Below are positions 6,661-15,382 of a stretch of DNA of 51,627 nucleotides, in pieces. The notes under the pieces are model-generated. The model was not told where the DNA came from, made no database searches, and was given only the letters and a program-made list of their open reading frames with translations. The translations under genes and the position numbers were made by a program. Where the stretch lies: assembly GCF_014649035.1 (NCBI RefSeq), contig NZ_BMSG01000044.1, positions 1 through 51,627 of the forward strand, written 5' to 3'. Within the stretch, counting starts at the first letter, position 1; every line of letters starts with the position of its first letter. Source of the DNA: Streptomyces sindenensis (lineage in GTDB: Bacteria; Actinomycetota; Actinomycetes; Streptomycetales; Streptomycetaceae).

Positions 6661-8123
6661 GCCGGGACGGGGGCTCGCCACTCTCGAGGCTGCGCCATGG
6701 CGGGCGACTGGCGAGACCGGTCACGGGCCGTTGGTTCCGTGCTGCGGATGGGCCGGCGCGAAAGGAGACCCTGATCGACCTCGGTGGACGGCTGACGCTC
6801 TTTCCGGCCCGCGCTTCCCTTCGCTCGGTGCCCGGTTTCCTTCACCGCCCCGAGCAGGACTGAGCTGGAGACGGCAACCGGCCGGCATCGACCGGTTGAG
6901 AGCGGCGACGCTGCGCCTGCTCGCCGGCGCCTCGCGGTTGGAGGAGGCCGCAACCCGGATGCGGGAGGCATGGCAGACCTCGCCGACGAGGTGTGGTTAC
7001 CGGACAGAGCTGCCGTTGCCGAAGGCGCCCGAGCTCAACCCGGCAAAGTGTCTGTCCGGAACGGCGCGCAAGCTTTGCTCGGACCTGGCACCGGCGAGGT
7101 CACCCCAGAGCAAGATCACTTATGGGACAGCCCTCAGTGTCGGGCCATGTCCTCGATCAAGTGCCCGCGTTTACTGAAAACACGGTGCGTGCTGTGGCCG
7201 CCGTTCGTCGGCTTCGTGATGAGTGGCAGCCAGAGGCAGGGCGCGGTCGCGGCGCACGTTCCGGGTCTGTCCTCGCCCGGCGATGCGCTCCTCAGCGGAG
7301 GTGAGAGGGCTGGCGAGGGCAACGATCCCACCCGACCCCTGCGCGCGCCGCCAAGGGATTCCATCGCCGAAGTCGATAGGCGGGGCTATCCTCAGGGTTG
7401 CCTTAACGGAGTTTGGTGGACACCAACAAGGACAATGCCAACCGTCAGGTCCGGCTGTCGTTCCTCGGGTAACGCTGCCTCTGTCGCTGTCTCACTGTAG
7501 GAGTGATGTCCGGCCGCACCAAGGTGAGAGGCGCGGCTCCGGGCAGGGCCGGGGCGAGCGGCCGAGACGGCGACCGCGGCCTCCACGGCGGTGATGTGGT
7601 CCCGCAGCCCGGAGACGTCGGCCGGTGACGCGTGCCAGCGGGCTCGGAGAGCTGGGGTTTTCGCCGCACAGCGACGATGCATGGTTCGCGGGCGCGCCCT
7701 GGCGCGCTCCCGCTCTCAACGCGTCGCTACACGCTTGCGGGAGACCGACGGTGCCGATCACGCGGTGGTTCTGGCAGTGCACGAATTCCTCCCGCCCCGA
7801 CCGTCGCGGCGTCGCACATACGTGAACGCGTGGCGCCAGGCGTCGCGAGGGCCTCCACGGTGCCGACGCCGCGCCCCTTCGTCGACGGGTGCCCAGGAAG
7901 GCATGGCCGCTTTGAGGTCTCGTCAGGTACGTGCTGAACACCACCCCGCCCAGCACGGACGGGCACGCCGCGCTGGGCGGGCGCTCCGGGTCGCGCGGGC
8001 TTGACCGACGGCTGGAGACGCGAGGCCCGGGTGCCTCCGGTGTGGATGATGCGGCGTCCGCCATGGGCGGTGTGCCCGAACCGCCGGTGAAAGCAAGGCA
8101 ATTGGAGAGGGGCGCTCGACGTA
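6661..8123. other. 1.46-kb stretch without a recognisable gene
   Basis: Numerous overlapping short frames in both strands have no domain, no ribosome site and no consistent codon bias. Base composition appears slightly lower in GC than the flanking genes. It probably represents decayed DNA at the right edge of the arsenic island; no tRNA, inverted terminal repeats or intact transposase was seen. Confidence 0.5.
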
Positions 8124-8171
8124 TTGACTACGACCAAGACGAACGCCATGGTACGGGAGAGCGCTCTCCCG
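8124..8171 (+). promoter_or_regulatory. Promoter and LacI-type operator of the DUF1996 gene
   Basis: TTGACT (8124-8129), a 17-base spacer, CATGGT (8147-8152), then the perfect 18-bp palindrome CGGGAGAGCGCTCTCCCG (8154-8171). The central CG step and GAGCGCTC core are typical of LacI-family operators. The same unit, with an identical palindrome, precedes the GH55 gene at 9791-9839. The coding start is 200 bases further on, giving a long leader. Confidence 0.75.
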
Positions 8172-8371
8172 AGTTCTCTCGCTCCAGCGGATGGTCGCTG
8201 TGCCCAACTTTGGCGTGCCTCTGACGGAGTCGACCACCCTCGAACCAGGCGGTGGGGCCCCAGTCGGCTCCGCCGCCCGCGCCACCACGCACCACGCAGA
8301 GATCTGTCCACCGAAGTCGCGTGCGTGTCCGCGTACACGCGCACGCCTCACCCCGCGTGCAGGAGATCCTC

Positions 8372-9463
8372 ATGAGATCGAGTCCGAGAAGGCTTCCCGT
8401 ACTTCTCGTCGGAACAGCACTCGTAGCCAGTGTCCTCGGTATCGGGACCATCGCCTCCGCTACGGACGCCGGCGCCCCTCCCGTCACCACCACTGCGGCC
8501 GCAGCGGACCACAGCGGTCACACCGCGGCGGTGTCCACCCGGGCATCAGGTGATGACGCCGACGGGGACGGCTACATCCCGGCCGTTCCCCAGGTCACCG
8601 GCGTCGTCCCGTCCACGGCCACCCCGCCCCCGGCCTACCATCACGAGTTCCAGGCCGGCTGCTCCGTCACCCACACCGCCCCGGACGACCCGATCGTCTA
8701 CCCGGGTCAGTTCGGCAGGTCCCATGACCACACCTTCATGGGCAACACCACGACGGACGCGGCCAGTACCACTGGCTCGCTCTACGGAGGCGACACCTCC
8801 TGCAAGGTGCCCGTGGACGCCTCCGCGTACTGGATGCCCTCGCTCTACAAGGGCGATCAGAAGATTCTGCCCGTCGGCCCGCAGGTCATCTACTACAAAG
8901 CGGGCGTCACCGACTACCGGAGCGTGCGGCCCTTCCCCAAGGGGCTGCGGTTCGTCGTCGGCAATCCGATGCAGAGCGCCGAGGAGTTCCGCAGCCACAA
9001 GGGCTTCGTCGAGGGGTGGGAATGCGGTGAGAGCTTCTTCAACACCGACATCCCGGCGAACTGTCCCAGCAGGCCCGACGTGCAGCTGAACCTGCGCATG
9101 CAGGCACCCAGCTGCTGGGACGGAAAGTACCTGGACACCCCCGATCACCGGGCCCACATGGCCTACCCGGTCGTCAAGCCCGGAACCAACGACAACATGT
9201 GCCCGCCCTCCCACCCGGTCGCCCTGCCGATGATCGAGTTCAAGATGGCGTGGCCGGTCAACGGCGACATGAGCCAGGTACGTCTGGCGAGTGGCCGCGG
9301 CTACTCCTTCCACTACGACTTCTTCAACGCGTGGGAGGAGCGCACTCTCAAAGCCCTGGTCGACCATTGCATCGTCGGCGGCCTGCAGTGCGACACCCGC
9401 GGCTTCGACCTCTACCGCCCCGAACGCGGAGCCGCCCTGACCACCGACCACCGCCTGCCGTAG
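8372..9463 (+). CDS. Secreted DUF1996 domain protein
   Basis: Exported protein of 363 residues with a DUF1996 domain; biochemical activity not established. ATG 8372 follows AGGAG by six bases; further upstream in-frame starts lack a ribosome site. Residues 1 to about 32 form a signal peptide (RSSPRRLP then a hydrophobic core and ASA). A short Thr/Ala-rich linker leads to the domain: FQAGCSVTHT, DDPIVYPGQFGRSHDHTFMGN (His-Asp-His reminiscent of a metal or catalytic site), YWMPSLYKGDQ, VGNPMQSAEEF, GWECGE, PSCWDGKYLD, HMAYP, CPPSHPVALPMIEF and GYSFHYDFFNAWEE. Six or more cysteines suggest extracellular disulfides. It shares an exact promoter/operator unit with the downstream GH55 beta-1,3-glucanase, implying a role in the same polysaccharide response. 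Confidence 0.88.
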   Translation: MRSSPRRLPVLLVGTALVASVLGIGTIASATDAGAPPVTTTAAAADHSGHTAAVSTRASGDDADGDGYIPAVPQVTGVVPSTATPPPAYHHEFQAGCSVTHTAPDDPIVYPGQFGRSHDHTFMGNTTTDAASTTGSLYGGDTSCKVPVDASAYWMPSLYKGDQKILPVGPQVIYYKAGVTDYRSVRPFPKGLRFVVGNPMQSAEEFRSHKGFVEGWECGESFFNTDIPANCPSRPDVQLNLRMQAPSCWDGKYLDTPDHRAHMAYPVVKPGTNDNMCPPSHPVALPMIEFKMAWPVNGDMSQVRLASGRGYSFHYDFFNAWEERTLKALVDHCIVGGLQCDTRGFDLYRPERGAALTTDHRLP

Positions 9464-9485
9464 ACCCGGCAGACCGCTCTGCCCC

Positions 9486-9533
9486 ACAGCCCGGCCGCTT
9501 CCCGCCCTCTCCGGGACGCTGCCGGGCTGTTTC
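9486..9533 (+). terminator. Terminator after the DUF1996 gene
   Basis: ACAGCCCGGC (9486-9495) pairs perfectly with GCCGGGCTGT (9521-9530), followed by TTTCAC. It starts 22 bases after the stop codon. Confidence 0.8.
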
Positions 9534-9613
9534 ACGAGTCCGTCCCGCGGTACGACGGTCTGACCCCAACTCCCCGGTACCGGTGGGGAAGTGGGTGGCG
9601 AAGGCCGATGACA

Positions 9614-9637
9614 GCCCGGGGCGCCGGAGCCCCGGGC
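9614..9637. other. Second hairpin downstream of the DUF1996 gene
   Basis: GCCCGGGGC (9614-9622) and GCCCCGGGC (9629-9637) form a 9-bp stem with a 6-base loop. No gene is recognisable between 9534 and 9790; this may be a back-up terminator. Confidence 0.4.
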
Positions 9638-9790
9638 CGGACGCGCCGCGTTTCCGCAGGTGCGGACGAGGCCGTGCGGTCGGGCGACCGGGACGCCGTG
9701 CGTGCGTCGGCACCCGGCCGGGTGCCGACGCCACCCCCGTACAGAAGTAGCGGCTTAATAAAAGATGAAAGAAAAGGGCGGTCAGGGTCC

Positions 9791-9839
9791 TTGACCGTGA
9801 CTGGCGTGACAGGCAAGGTTCCGGGAGAGCGCTCTCCCG
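9791..9839 (+). promoter_or_regulatory. Promoter and LacI-type operator of the GH55 gene
   Basis: TTGACC (9791-9796), 17-base spacer, CAAGGT (9814-9819), two bases, then CGGGAGAGCGCTCTCCCG (9822-9839), identical to the site at 8154. The operator sits just downstream of the -10, where repressor would block initiation or clearance. The GH55 start codon is 28 bases further on. Confidence 0.8.
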
Positions 9840-9867
9840 TCGCAGATTGATTTCGAGGAGCACCCGC

Positions 9868-12087
9868 ATGCCCGCAGTCGGCATATCCCCAACGGCCCCG
9901 GTGTCCCACGGCACCGGCCGCCGTACCCCCAGGCCGAGACCGGTGACCCGCGGCATCGTCGCCGCGATGGCCACCGCTCTGGCCGCTACCCTTCTCGCCT
10001 TCGTCCCCGCCACGCAGGCCGAGGCCGCACCCGTCCTGCTCTCGCAGGGCAAGCCGGTCACCGCGTCCAGCGAGGAGAACTACGGCACGCCGGCCACCGC
10101 GGCCGTCGACGGCAACGCCAACACCCGTTGGTCCAGCGCCGCTTCCGACCCGCAGTGGATCCGCGTCGACCTCGGCGCGACCACGCAGCTCAGCCAGGTC
10201 GTCCTGGACTGGGAGACGGCGTACGGCAAGGGCTACCGGGTCGAACTCTCGACCAACGGCTCCACCTGGTCGACCGCCTACCAGACCACCACCGGTGACG
10301 GCGGCAGGGACACCCTGAACATCAGCGGCGAGGCCCGCTACGTCCGGGTGTACGGCACCGCGCGCGGCACCGGATACGGCTTCTCCCTCTGGGAGTTCAA
10401 GGTGTACGGCGAGTCCGGCGGCACCGGCGGCCCGCAGCTGCCCGGCGGCGGCGACCTCGGCCCGAACGTGCACGTCTTCGACCCCTCGACGCCCAACATC
10501 CAGGCCAAGCTGGACGAGGTGTTCGACCAGCAGGAGGCCTCGCACTTCGGCAACGGGCGGCACCAGTTCCTCTTCAAGCCCGGCACCTACAACAACCTCA
10601 ACGCCGAGATCGGCTTCTACACCTCGATCTCCGGCCTCGGCCTCAAGCCCGACGACACCACCATCAACGGTGACGTGACCGTCGACGCCGGCTGGTTCAA
10701 CGGCAACGCGACGCAGAACTTCTGGCGGTCGGCCGAGAACCTGGCCGTCAACCCGGTCAGCGGCACCAACCGCTGGGCCGTCTCGCAGGCCGCGTCCTTC
10801 CGCCGCATGCACGTGAAGGGCGGCCTCAACCTGGCCCCGAACGGCTACGGTTGGGCCAGCGGCGGCTACATCGCCGACTCCAAGATCGACGGCCAGGTCG
10901 GCAACTACTCGCAGCAGCAGTGGTACACCCGCGAGAGCTCGATCGGCGGCTGGTCCAACTCCGTCTGGAACCAGACCTTCTCGGGCGTCGAGGGCGCACC
11001 CGCCACCTCGTTCCCGGAGCCCCGCTACACCACGCTCCCGACCACGCCGATCTCGCGCGAGAAGCCGTTCCTCTACCTCGACGGCGACACGTACAAGGTC
11101 TTCGTCCCGGCCAAGCGCACCAACGCGCGCGGCGTCTCCTGGAACGGCACCCCGCAGGGCACGTCGATCGGCCTGGACAAGTTCTACATCGTCAAGCCCG
11201 GCGCCACCGCCGCCACGATCAACCAGGCGCTGTCCCAGGGCCTCAACCTCCTCTTCACGCCCGGCATTTACCACGTCGACCAGACCATCGACGTGAACCG
11301 CGCGAACACGGTCGTCCTCGGCCTCGGCCTCGCGACGATCATCCCGGACAACGGTGTGACCGCGATGAAGGTCGCCGACGTCGACGGCGTCAAGCTGGCC
11401 GGCTTCCTGATCGACGCCGGTACGGTCAACTCCCCGACCCTGCTGGAGCTCGGCCCGCAGAACTCCTCCGCCGACCACTCCGCCAACCCCACCTCCATCC
11501 AGGACGTCTACGTCCGCATCGGCGGCGCGGGCGCGGGCAGGGCGACCACCTCCATCGCCGTCCACAGCGACGACGTGATCATCGACCACACCTGGGTGTG
11601 GCGCGCCGACCACGGTGAAGGCGTCGGCTGGGAGACCAACCGCGCCGACTACGGGGTCCGGGTCCACGGCGATGACGTGCTGGCCACCGGCCTCTTCGTG
11701 GAGCACTTCAACAAGTACGACGTCGAGTGGTACGGCGAGCGCGGCCGCACGATCTTCTACCAGAACGAGAAGGCGTACGACGCACCCGACCAGGCCGCCA
11801 TCCAGAACGGTGACACGAAGGGCTATGCCGCCTACCGGGTCGACGACTCGGTCGACGTCCACGAGGGCTGGGGGATGGGCAGTTACTGCAACTACAACGT
11901 CGATCCGACCATCCGCCAGGACCACGGCTTCAAGGCCCCGGTGAAGCCGGGCGTGAAGTTCCACAGCCTGCTGGTGGTGTCGCTCGGCGGAATGGGCCAT
12001 TACAACCACGTCATCAACAACACCGGAGCCTCCACGGTCCCGGCCGGCACCTCCACCGTGCCGTCCATGGTGGTCTCCTTTCCCTGA
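9868..12087 (+). CDS. Secreted GH55 beta-1,3-glucanase with N-terminal F5/8C (CBM32-like) domain
   Basis: Predicted exo-beta-1,3-glucanase (laminarinase) acting outside the cell on fungal or plant beta-1,3-glucan; 739 residues. ATG 9868 is chosen over 9847 because GAGGAG lies seven bases upstream. A basic stretch and hydrophobic core (VAAMATALAATLLAFVPATQ) end at AEA, a signal peptide. A discoidin/F5-8C domain follows (SQGKPVTASSEENYG, NTRWSSAASDPQWIRVDLG, YVRVYGTARGTGYGFSLWEF), about residues 54-190. After a Gly linker comes the GH55 double beta-helix: FDPSTPNIQAKLDEVFDQQE, FKPGTYN, NATQNFWRSAENLAV, QAASFRRMHVKG, TPGIYHVDQTI, VVLGLGLATIIPDNGVTAM, WVWRADHGEGVGW, NKYDVEWYGERGRTIFYQNE and GMGSYCNYNVDPTI, matching Streptomyces GH55 enzymes such as SacteLam55A. 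Regulated by the palindrome at 9822. Confidence 0.85.
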   Translation: MPAVGISPTAPVSHGTGRRTPRPRPVTRGIVAAMATALAATLLAFVPATQAEAAPVLLSQGKPVTASSEENYGTPATAAVDGNANTRWSSAASDPQWIRVDLGATTQLSQVVLDWETAYGKGYRVELSTNGSTWSTAYQTTTGDGGRDTLNISGEARYVRVYGTARGTGYGFSLWEFKVYGESGGTGGPQLPGGGDLGPNVHVFDPSTPNIQAKLDEVFDQQEASHFGNGRHQFLFKPGTYNNLNAEIGFYTSISGLGLKPDDTTINGDVTVDAGWFNGNATQNFWRSAENLAVNPVSGTNRWAVSQAASFRRMHVKGGLNLAPNGYGWASGGYIADSKIDGQVGNYSQQQWYTRESSIGGWSNSVWNQTFSGVEGAPATSFPEPRYTTLPTTPISREKPFLYLDGDTYKVFVPAKRTNARGVSWNGTPQGTSIGLDKFYIVKPGATAATINQALSQGLNLLFTPGIYHVDQTIDVNRANTVVLGLGLATIIPDNGVTAMKVADVDGVKLAGFLIDAGTVNSPTLLELGPQNSSADHSANPTSIQDVYVRIGGAGAGRATTSIAVHSDDVIIDHTWVWRADHGEGVGWETNRADYGVRVHGDDVLATGLFVEHFNKYDVEWYGERGRTIFYQNEKAYDAPDQAAIQNGDTKGYAAYRVDDSVDVHEGWGMGSYCNYNVDPTIRQDHGFKAPVKPGVKFHSLLVVSLGGMGHYNHVINNTGASTVPAGTSTVPSMVVSFP

Positions 12088-12127
12088 TCCGTCCCACGCG
12101 GTGCACCACTGACCTGCGGAGGACGAC

Positions 12128-12157
12128 TCCCGGGCCGGGCCTGACCCCGGCCCGGGA
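12128..12157 (+). terminator. First of two tandem hairpins after GH55
   Basis: TCCCGGGCCGGG (12128-12139) and CCCGGCCCGGGA (12146-12157) form a perfect 12-bp stem with a 6-base loop, 40 bases past the GH55 stop. Confidence 0.7.
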
Positions 12158-12193
12158 CACCTCCCTGCTCCACCTGCCTGGCTCTCTCCCCAC

Positions 12194-12227
12194 GGACGGC
12201 CGCCGTCCTCCCCGACGGCGGCCGTCC
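12194..12227 (+). terminator. Second tandem hairpin before the GH-A gene
   Basis: GGACGGCCGCCGTC (12194-12207) and GACGGCGGCCGTCC (12214-12227) form a perfect 14-bp stem with a 6-base loop. No promoter is evident in the remaining 47 bases before the next start, so the pair may attenuate read-through or protect mRNA ends rather than fully terminate. Confidence 0.6.
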
Positions 12228-12274
12228 GCGTCCCCTGACCCTCTCCATCCCCCTCACCCTCTTCAGGAGCCGCA

Positions 12275-14458
12275 ATGCCTGCCTTGCCCCACCACCGCAC
12301 ACCCGCCCCGCCCTCCCTCCGCGGACCCGCGCTCACCCTGACCCTCGCCGCCCTGCTCGCCTCCTCCCTCACCGTGATGGCCGCGCCCACCGAGGCGCAC
12401 GCCGCCGACCCCCTGATCTCCCAGGGCAAGCCCGCCACCGCCTCCTCGCAGGAGGGTGACGGTCTCTCCGCCGCTCACGCCGTCGACGGGAACCTCACCG
12501 GTACCCGCTGGTCCAGCCAGTGGTCCGACCCGCAGTGGATCCGGATCGACCTGGGCAAGCGGTCCGACCTGAGCCGGGCCGTGCTGACCTGGGAGGGCGC
12601 CTACGGCAAGGCATACGAGATCCAGGCCAGCGACAACGGCACCGACTGGACCACTCTGAGGAAGGTCACCGACGGCGACGGGGGCACCGACGACCTCGCC
12701 CTCACCGGCTCCGGCCGCTATGTCCGGATGCTCGGCACCGCCCGCCCCGGCGGATACGGCTACTCCCTCTGGGAGTTCCAGGTCTACGGCACCCAGGGTG
12801 ACACCCCGCCCCCGGCCGGCGGCGCCGTCAAGGTCACCGGGGGCCAGGGCGCGTGGCAGCTCACCGTCGGAGGACAGCCCTACACCGTCAAAGGCCTGAC
12901 CTGGGGGCCGTCCATGGCGGACGCTCCGAGGTACATGCCCGACCTGAAGTCGATGGGCGTCAACACCGTCCGCACCTGGGGCACGGACGCGAGCACCAAG
13001 CCGCTCCTCGACGCGGCCGCCGCGAACGGTCTGCGCGTCATGAACGGTTTCTGGCTCCAGCCCGGCGGTGGCCCCGGCAGCGGCGGCTGCGTGAACTACG
13101 TCACCGACACCGCGTACAAGTCGACGATGCTCACCGAGATCGCCAAGTGGGTCGAGACCTACAAGGACCATCCCGCGACCCTCATGTGGAACGTCGGCAA
13201 CGAGTCCGTCCTCGGCCTCCAGAATTGCTACAGCGGCACCGAACTGGAAGCCCAGCGCAACGCGTACACGACCTTCGTCAACGACGCCGCCAAGAGGATC
13301 CACTCCATCGACGCCGACCATCCGGTGACCTCCACCGACGCATGGACGGGCGCCTGGCCGTACTACAAGCGCAACGCCCCCGACCTCGATCTGTACTCGA
13401 TGAACGCCTACGGGGACATCTGCGGCGTCCACCAGGACTGGGTGGAGGGCGGCTACACCAAGCCCTACATCATCACCGAGACCGGCCCCGAGGGTGAGTG
13501 GGAGGTGCCGGACGACGCCAACGGCGTACCCGACGAGCCCACCGACGTACAGAAGCGCGACGGCTACACCAAGGCCTGGGACTGCATCACGGGACATCAG
13601 GGCGTGGCCCTGGGCGCGACCCTCTTCCACTACGGCCTCGAACACGACTTCGGCGGCGTGTGGTTCAACCTGGTCCCCGACGGCCTGAAGCGGCTGTCGT
13701 ACTACTCGGTGAAGAGGGCGTTCACGGGCTCCAACGCCGGCGACAACCTGCCGCCGGTCATCAGCGGCATGACGGTGACACCGGCCGGGTATGCGCCGGC
13801 GGGAGGGGAGTTCACCGTACGGGCGGACGTCCGCGACCCCGAGAACGACCCGGTGACGAACAAGATCTTCCTCAGCGGCAACTACGCCAACGGCGACAAG
13901 CGACTCGTTCCGGCGCAGTTCCGGTCCACGGGCAACGGCACGTTCGCGGTCACCGCACCCGAGAAGCTCGGCGTGTGGAAGGTCTACATCCAGTCGGAGG
14001 ACGGGAAGGGCAACGCGGGCATCGAGACGAAGTCGGTCAAGGTCGTCGCGCCGCCGATGACCGGCACCAACGTGGCCCTCGGCAAGCCGACCACAGCTTC
14101 CAGCTCGCAGGCGTCGTACGGTGACTGCCCCTGCCCGCCGGAACGCGCCACGGACGGCCGGCTCGACACCCGCTGGGCCAGCGACTGGAGCGACCCGCAG
14201 TGGATAGCGGTCGACCTCGGCGCACGGACGCCCGTCCGCACGTTGCAGCTGGTGTGGGACCCGGCGTACGCCAAGTCGTACGAGGTCCAGGTCTCGGACG
14301 ACGGCACGTCCTGGCGTACGGTCCACACCACGACGACCGGAAACGGTGACGTGGACACCATCGCGCTGGCCGAAACGGCCCGCCACGTACGGCTCCAGCT
14401 CACCGCACGCGGCACGGGCTGGGGCTACTCACTGCACGAGTTCGGCGTCTACAGCTGA
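12275..14458 (+). CDS. Secreted clan GH-A glycosidase flanked by two F5/8C domains
   Basis: Exported TIM-barrel glycosidase, 727 residues, probably acting on beta-glucan with its GH55 neighbour. ATG 12275 has AGGAG seven bases before. Signal peptide to about residue 39 (LALLASSLTVM region ending AHA). First F5/8C domain about 45-175 (TRWSSQWSDPQWIRIDLGK, YSLWEFQVYG). The catalytic barrel at about 190-480 opens GGQPYTVKGLTWGP and DLKSMGVNTVRTWG, resembling GH72/GH2-type barrels. MWNVGNES places the acid/base at E310, and IITETGPEGEWE the likely nucleophile at E402. A beta-sandwich (about 490-590) precedes a second F5/8C domain (TRWASDWSDPQWIAVDLGA, YSLHEFGVYS) at the C-terminus. Exact GH family uncertain: GH2-like TIM barrel, GH5 or a GH72-like transglycosylase are possible. 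Confidence 0.8.
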   Translation: MPALPHHRTPAPPSLRGPALTLTLAALLASSLTVMAAPTEAHAADPLISQGKPATASSQEGDGLSAAHAVDGNLTGTRWSSQWSDPQWIRIDLGKRSDLSRAVLTWEGAYGKAYEIQASDNGTDWTTLRKVTDGDGGTDDLALTGSGRYVRMLGTARPGGYGYSLWEFQVYGTQGDTPPPAGGAVKVTGGQGAWQLTVGGQPYTVKGLTWGPSMADAPRYMPDLKSMGVNTVRTWGTDASTKPLLDAAAANGLRVMNGFWLQPGGGPGSGGCVNYVTDTAYKSTMLTEIAKWVETYKDHPATLMWNVGNESVLGLQNCYSGTELEAQRNAYTTFVNDAAKRIHSIDADHPVTSTDAWTGAWPYYKRNAPDLDLYSMNAYGDICGVHQDWVEGGYTKPYIITETGPEGEWEVPDDANGVPDEPTDVQKRDGYTKAWDCITGHQGVALGATLFHYGLEHDFGGVWFNLVPDGLKRLSYYSVKRAFTGSNAGDNLPPVISGMTVTPAGYAPAGGEFTVRADVRDPENDPVTNKIFLSGNYANGDKRLVPAQFRSTGNGTFAVTAPEKLGVWKVYIQSEDGKGNAGIETKSVKVVAPPMTGTNVALGKPTTASSSQASYGDCPCPPERATDGRLDTRWASDWSDPQWIAVDLGARTPVRTLQLVWDPAYAKSYEVQVSDDGTSWRTVHTTTTGNGDVDTIALAETARHVRLQLTARGTGWGYSLHEFGVYS

Positions 14459-14481
14459 TCAGCTCGAAGCCTCGGAGCACA

Positions 14482-15225
14482 TCACCCAGGAGGTTGAGGC
14501 GGCTGATCGACGTGATGCGGTGCCGGCTCGGGCGGAGGCAGGTGAAGGTCCGAGATGGCACCGCTGAGCGCAGACGCCCGGTCGGCACCGACCTCGCCGT
14601 CGCCGTCGCCGTCGATCAGCGCGTCGATCTCCCCGCACGCGGACCGGCTCCCCTCCGAGTCGGGCCGCCAGCCGTTGGCCCCGGTAGCGAAGGCCGAATC
14701 CGTCGTGCTGGTCTTCGGCACGGCCATGTCGTCGACGTAGACCTTGAGGGACGTCCCCGGCCTCGATCCTCACCCGGTGGGTCTGGCCGACCGCCCTCGT
14801 CAGCCGGGCCGTCGCCAGCGGTGTCCGTTCGTCGCCCGTCGCCTTGCCGAGGACCAGGCCCTTGACGGTCAGGTCGGCGTAGTAGCCGTGGAAGCCCTCG
14901 GTGCCGGTGCCGGTGCCCGGTCGCGAGACACGGAAGGCGAGGCCCGATGTGCTCCGGCTGTGCCGCAGGGTCACGTCGGCCTCGTAGACCAGGTCCGAGA
15001 AGTCGGTGTCCTGCAGCGAGAGACCACGGGAGGAGGACATGGCGGAGCACGCTCCGCGCTCGGGAGTCCAGTCGGCGCCACCGTACGTGCGCCAGCCGAC
15101 CGCGTTGCCGTCGTCGAAGTTGTCCTTGACCCTCATGGTGACCGGACGGATCGTGCCGTCCTCGTTGAAGTGGATCCGGTCGTAGGCCAGGGTCCGGTGG
15201 TTGCCATCGGTCTCGCTCAGCAGAA
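14482..15225 (-). pseudogene. Collapsed GH43 glycosidase: C-terminal remnant with frameshift
   Basis: Only the end of a glycosidase remains. Just inside the operator (15226-15239) the complement reads SETDGNHRTLAYDRIHFNEDGTIRPV, the typical final strand of GH43 catalytic domains, then DNFDDGNAVGWRTYGG and LVYEADVTLRHSRSTSGLAFRVS, a concanavalin-like accessory domain often found behind GH43/GH32 catalytic domains. At about 14750 one extra G shifts the frame: EAG changes to GDVPQGL, whereas the other frame gives TSLKVYVDDMAVPKTSTTDS. The signal peptide and about 300 catalytic residues are absent, so an internal deletion has joined promoter and operator to the C-terminus. It sits divergent to the LacI regulator and would have been one of its targets (inference). 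Confidence 0.7.
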
Positions 15226-15239
15226 TCGAAGCGCTTCGA
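15226..15239. promoter_or_regulatory. Xyloglucan-module LacI operator, copy 1
   Basis: Perfect 14-bp palindrome TCGAAGCGCTTCGA in front of the collapsed GH43 gene. Identical copies occur at 27066 and 27247 in the divergent promoter region of the importer/GH3 units; a near-copy is at 15328. Confidence 0.85.
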
Positions 15240-15327
15240 CTCCTCTCTGGACAGTGATTGAGGGCGAGTCTAGGCTTCACGATGTCTGTGCATGTCAGGG
15301 TGCGAAGGGGAGCACCGTCAGGCGCTG

Positions 15328-15341
15328 TCGAAGCGCTTCGC
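15328..15341 (+). promoter_or_regulatory. Xyloglucan-module LacI operator, copy 2 (autoregulatory)
   Basis: TCGAAGCGCTTCGC, a perfect 12-bp core (15329-15340) with one outer mismatch, 41 bases before the regulator start. Consistent with autoregulation. Confidence 0.8.
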
Positions 15342-15382
15342 CTGCCCTCCCTTGTGGTCGCCATCTGTAGGGGAGAAGCCGA

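Noticed and set aside
7021..7070. Possible IS630-type transposase trace (KAPELNPAK)
   Set aside because: Only one short motif-like match, with no other transposase motif or terminal repeats nearby.
9532..12438. 968-codon leftward frame opposite the GH55 gene
   Set aside because: A shadow caused by high GC at third positions; the forward strand shows unambiguous GH55 and F5/8C motifs.
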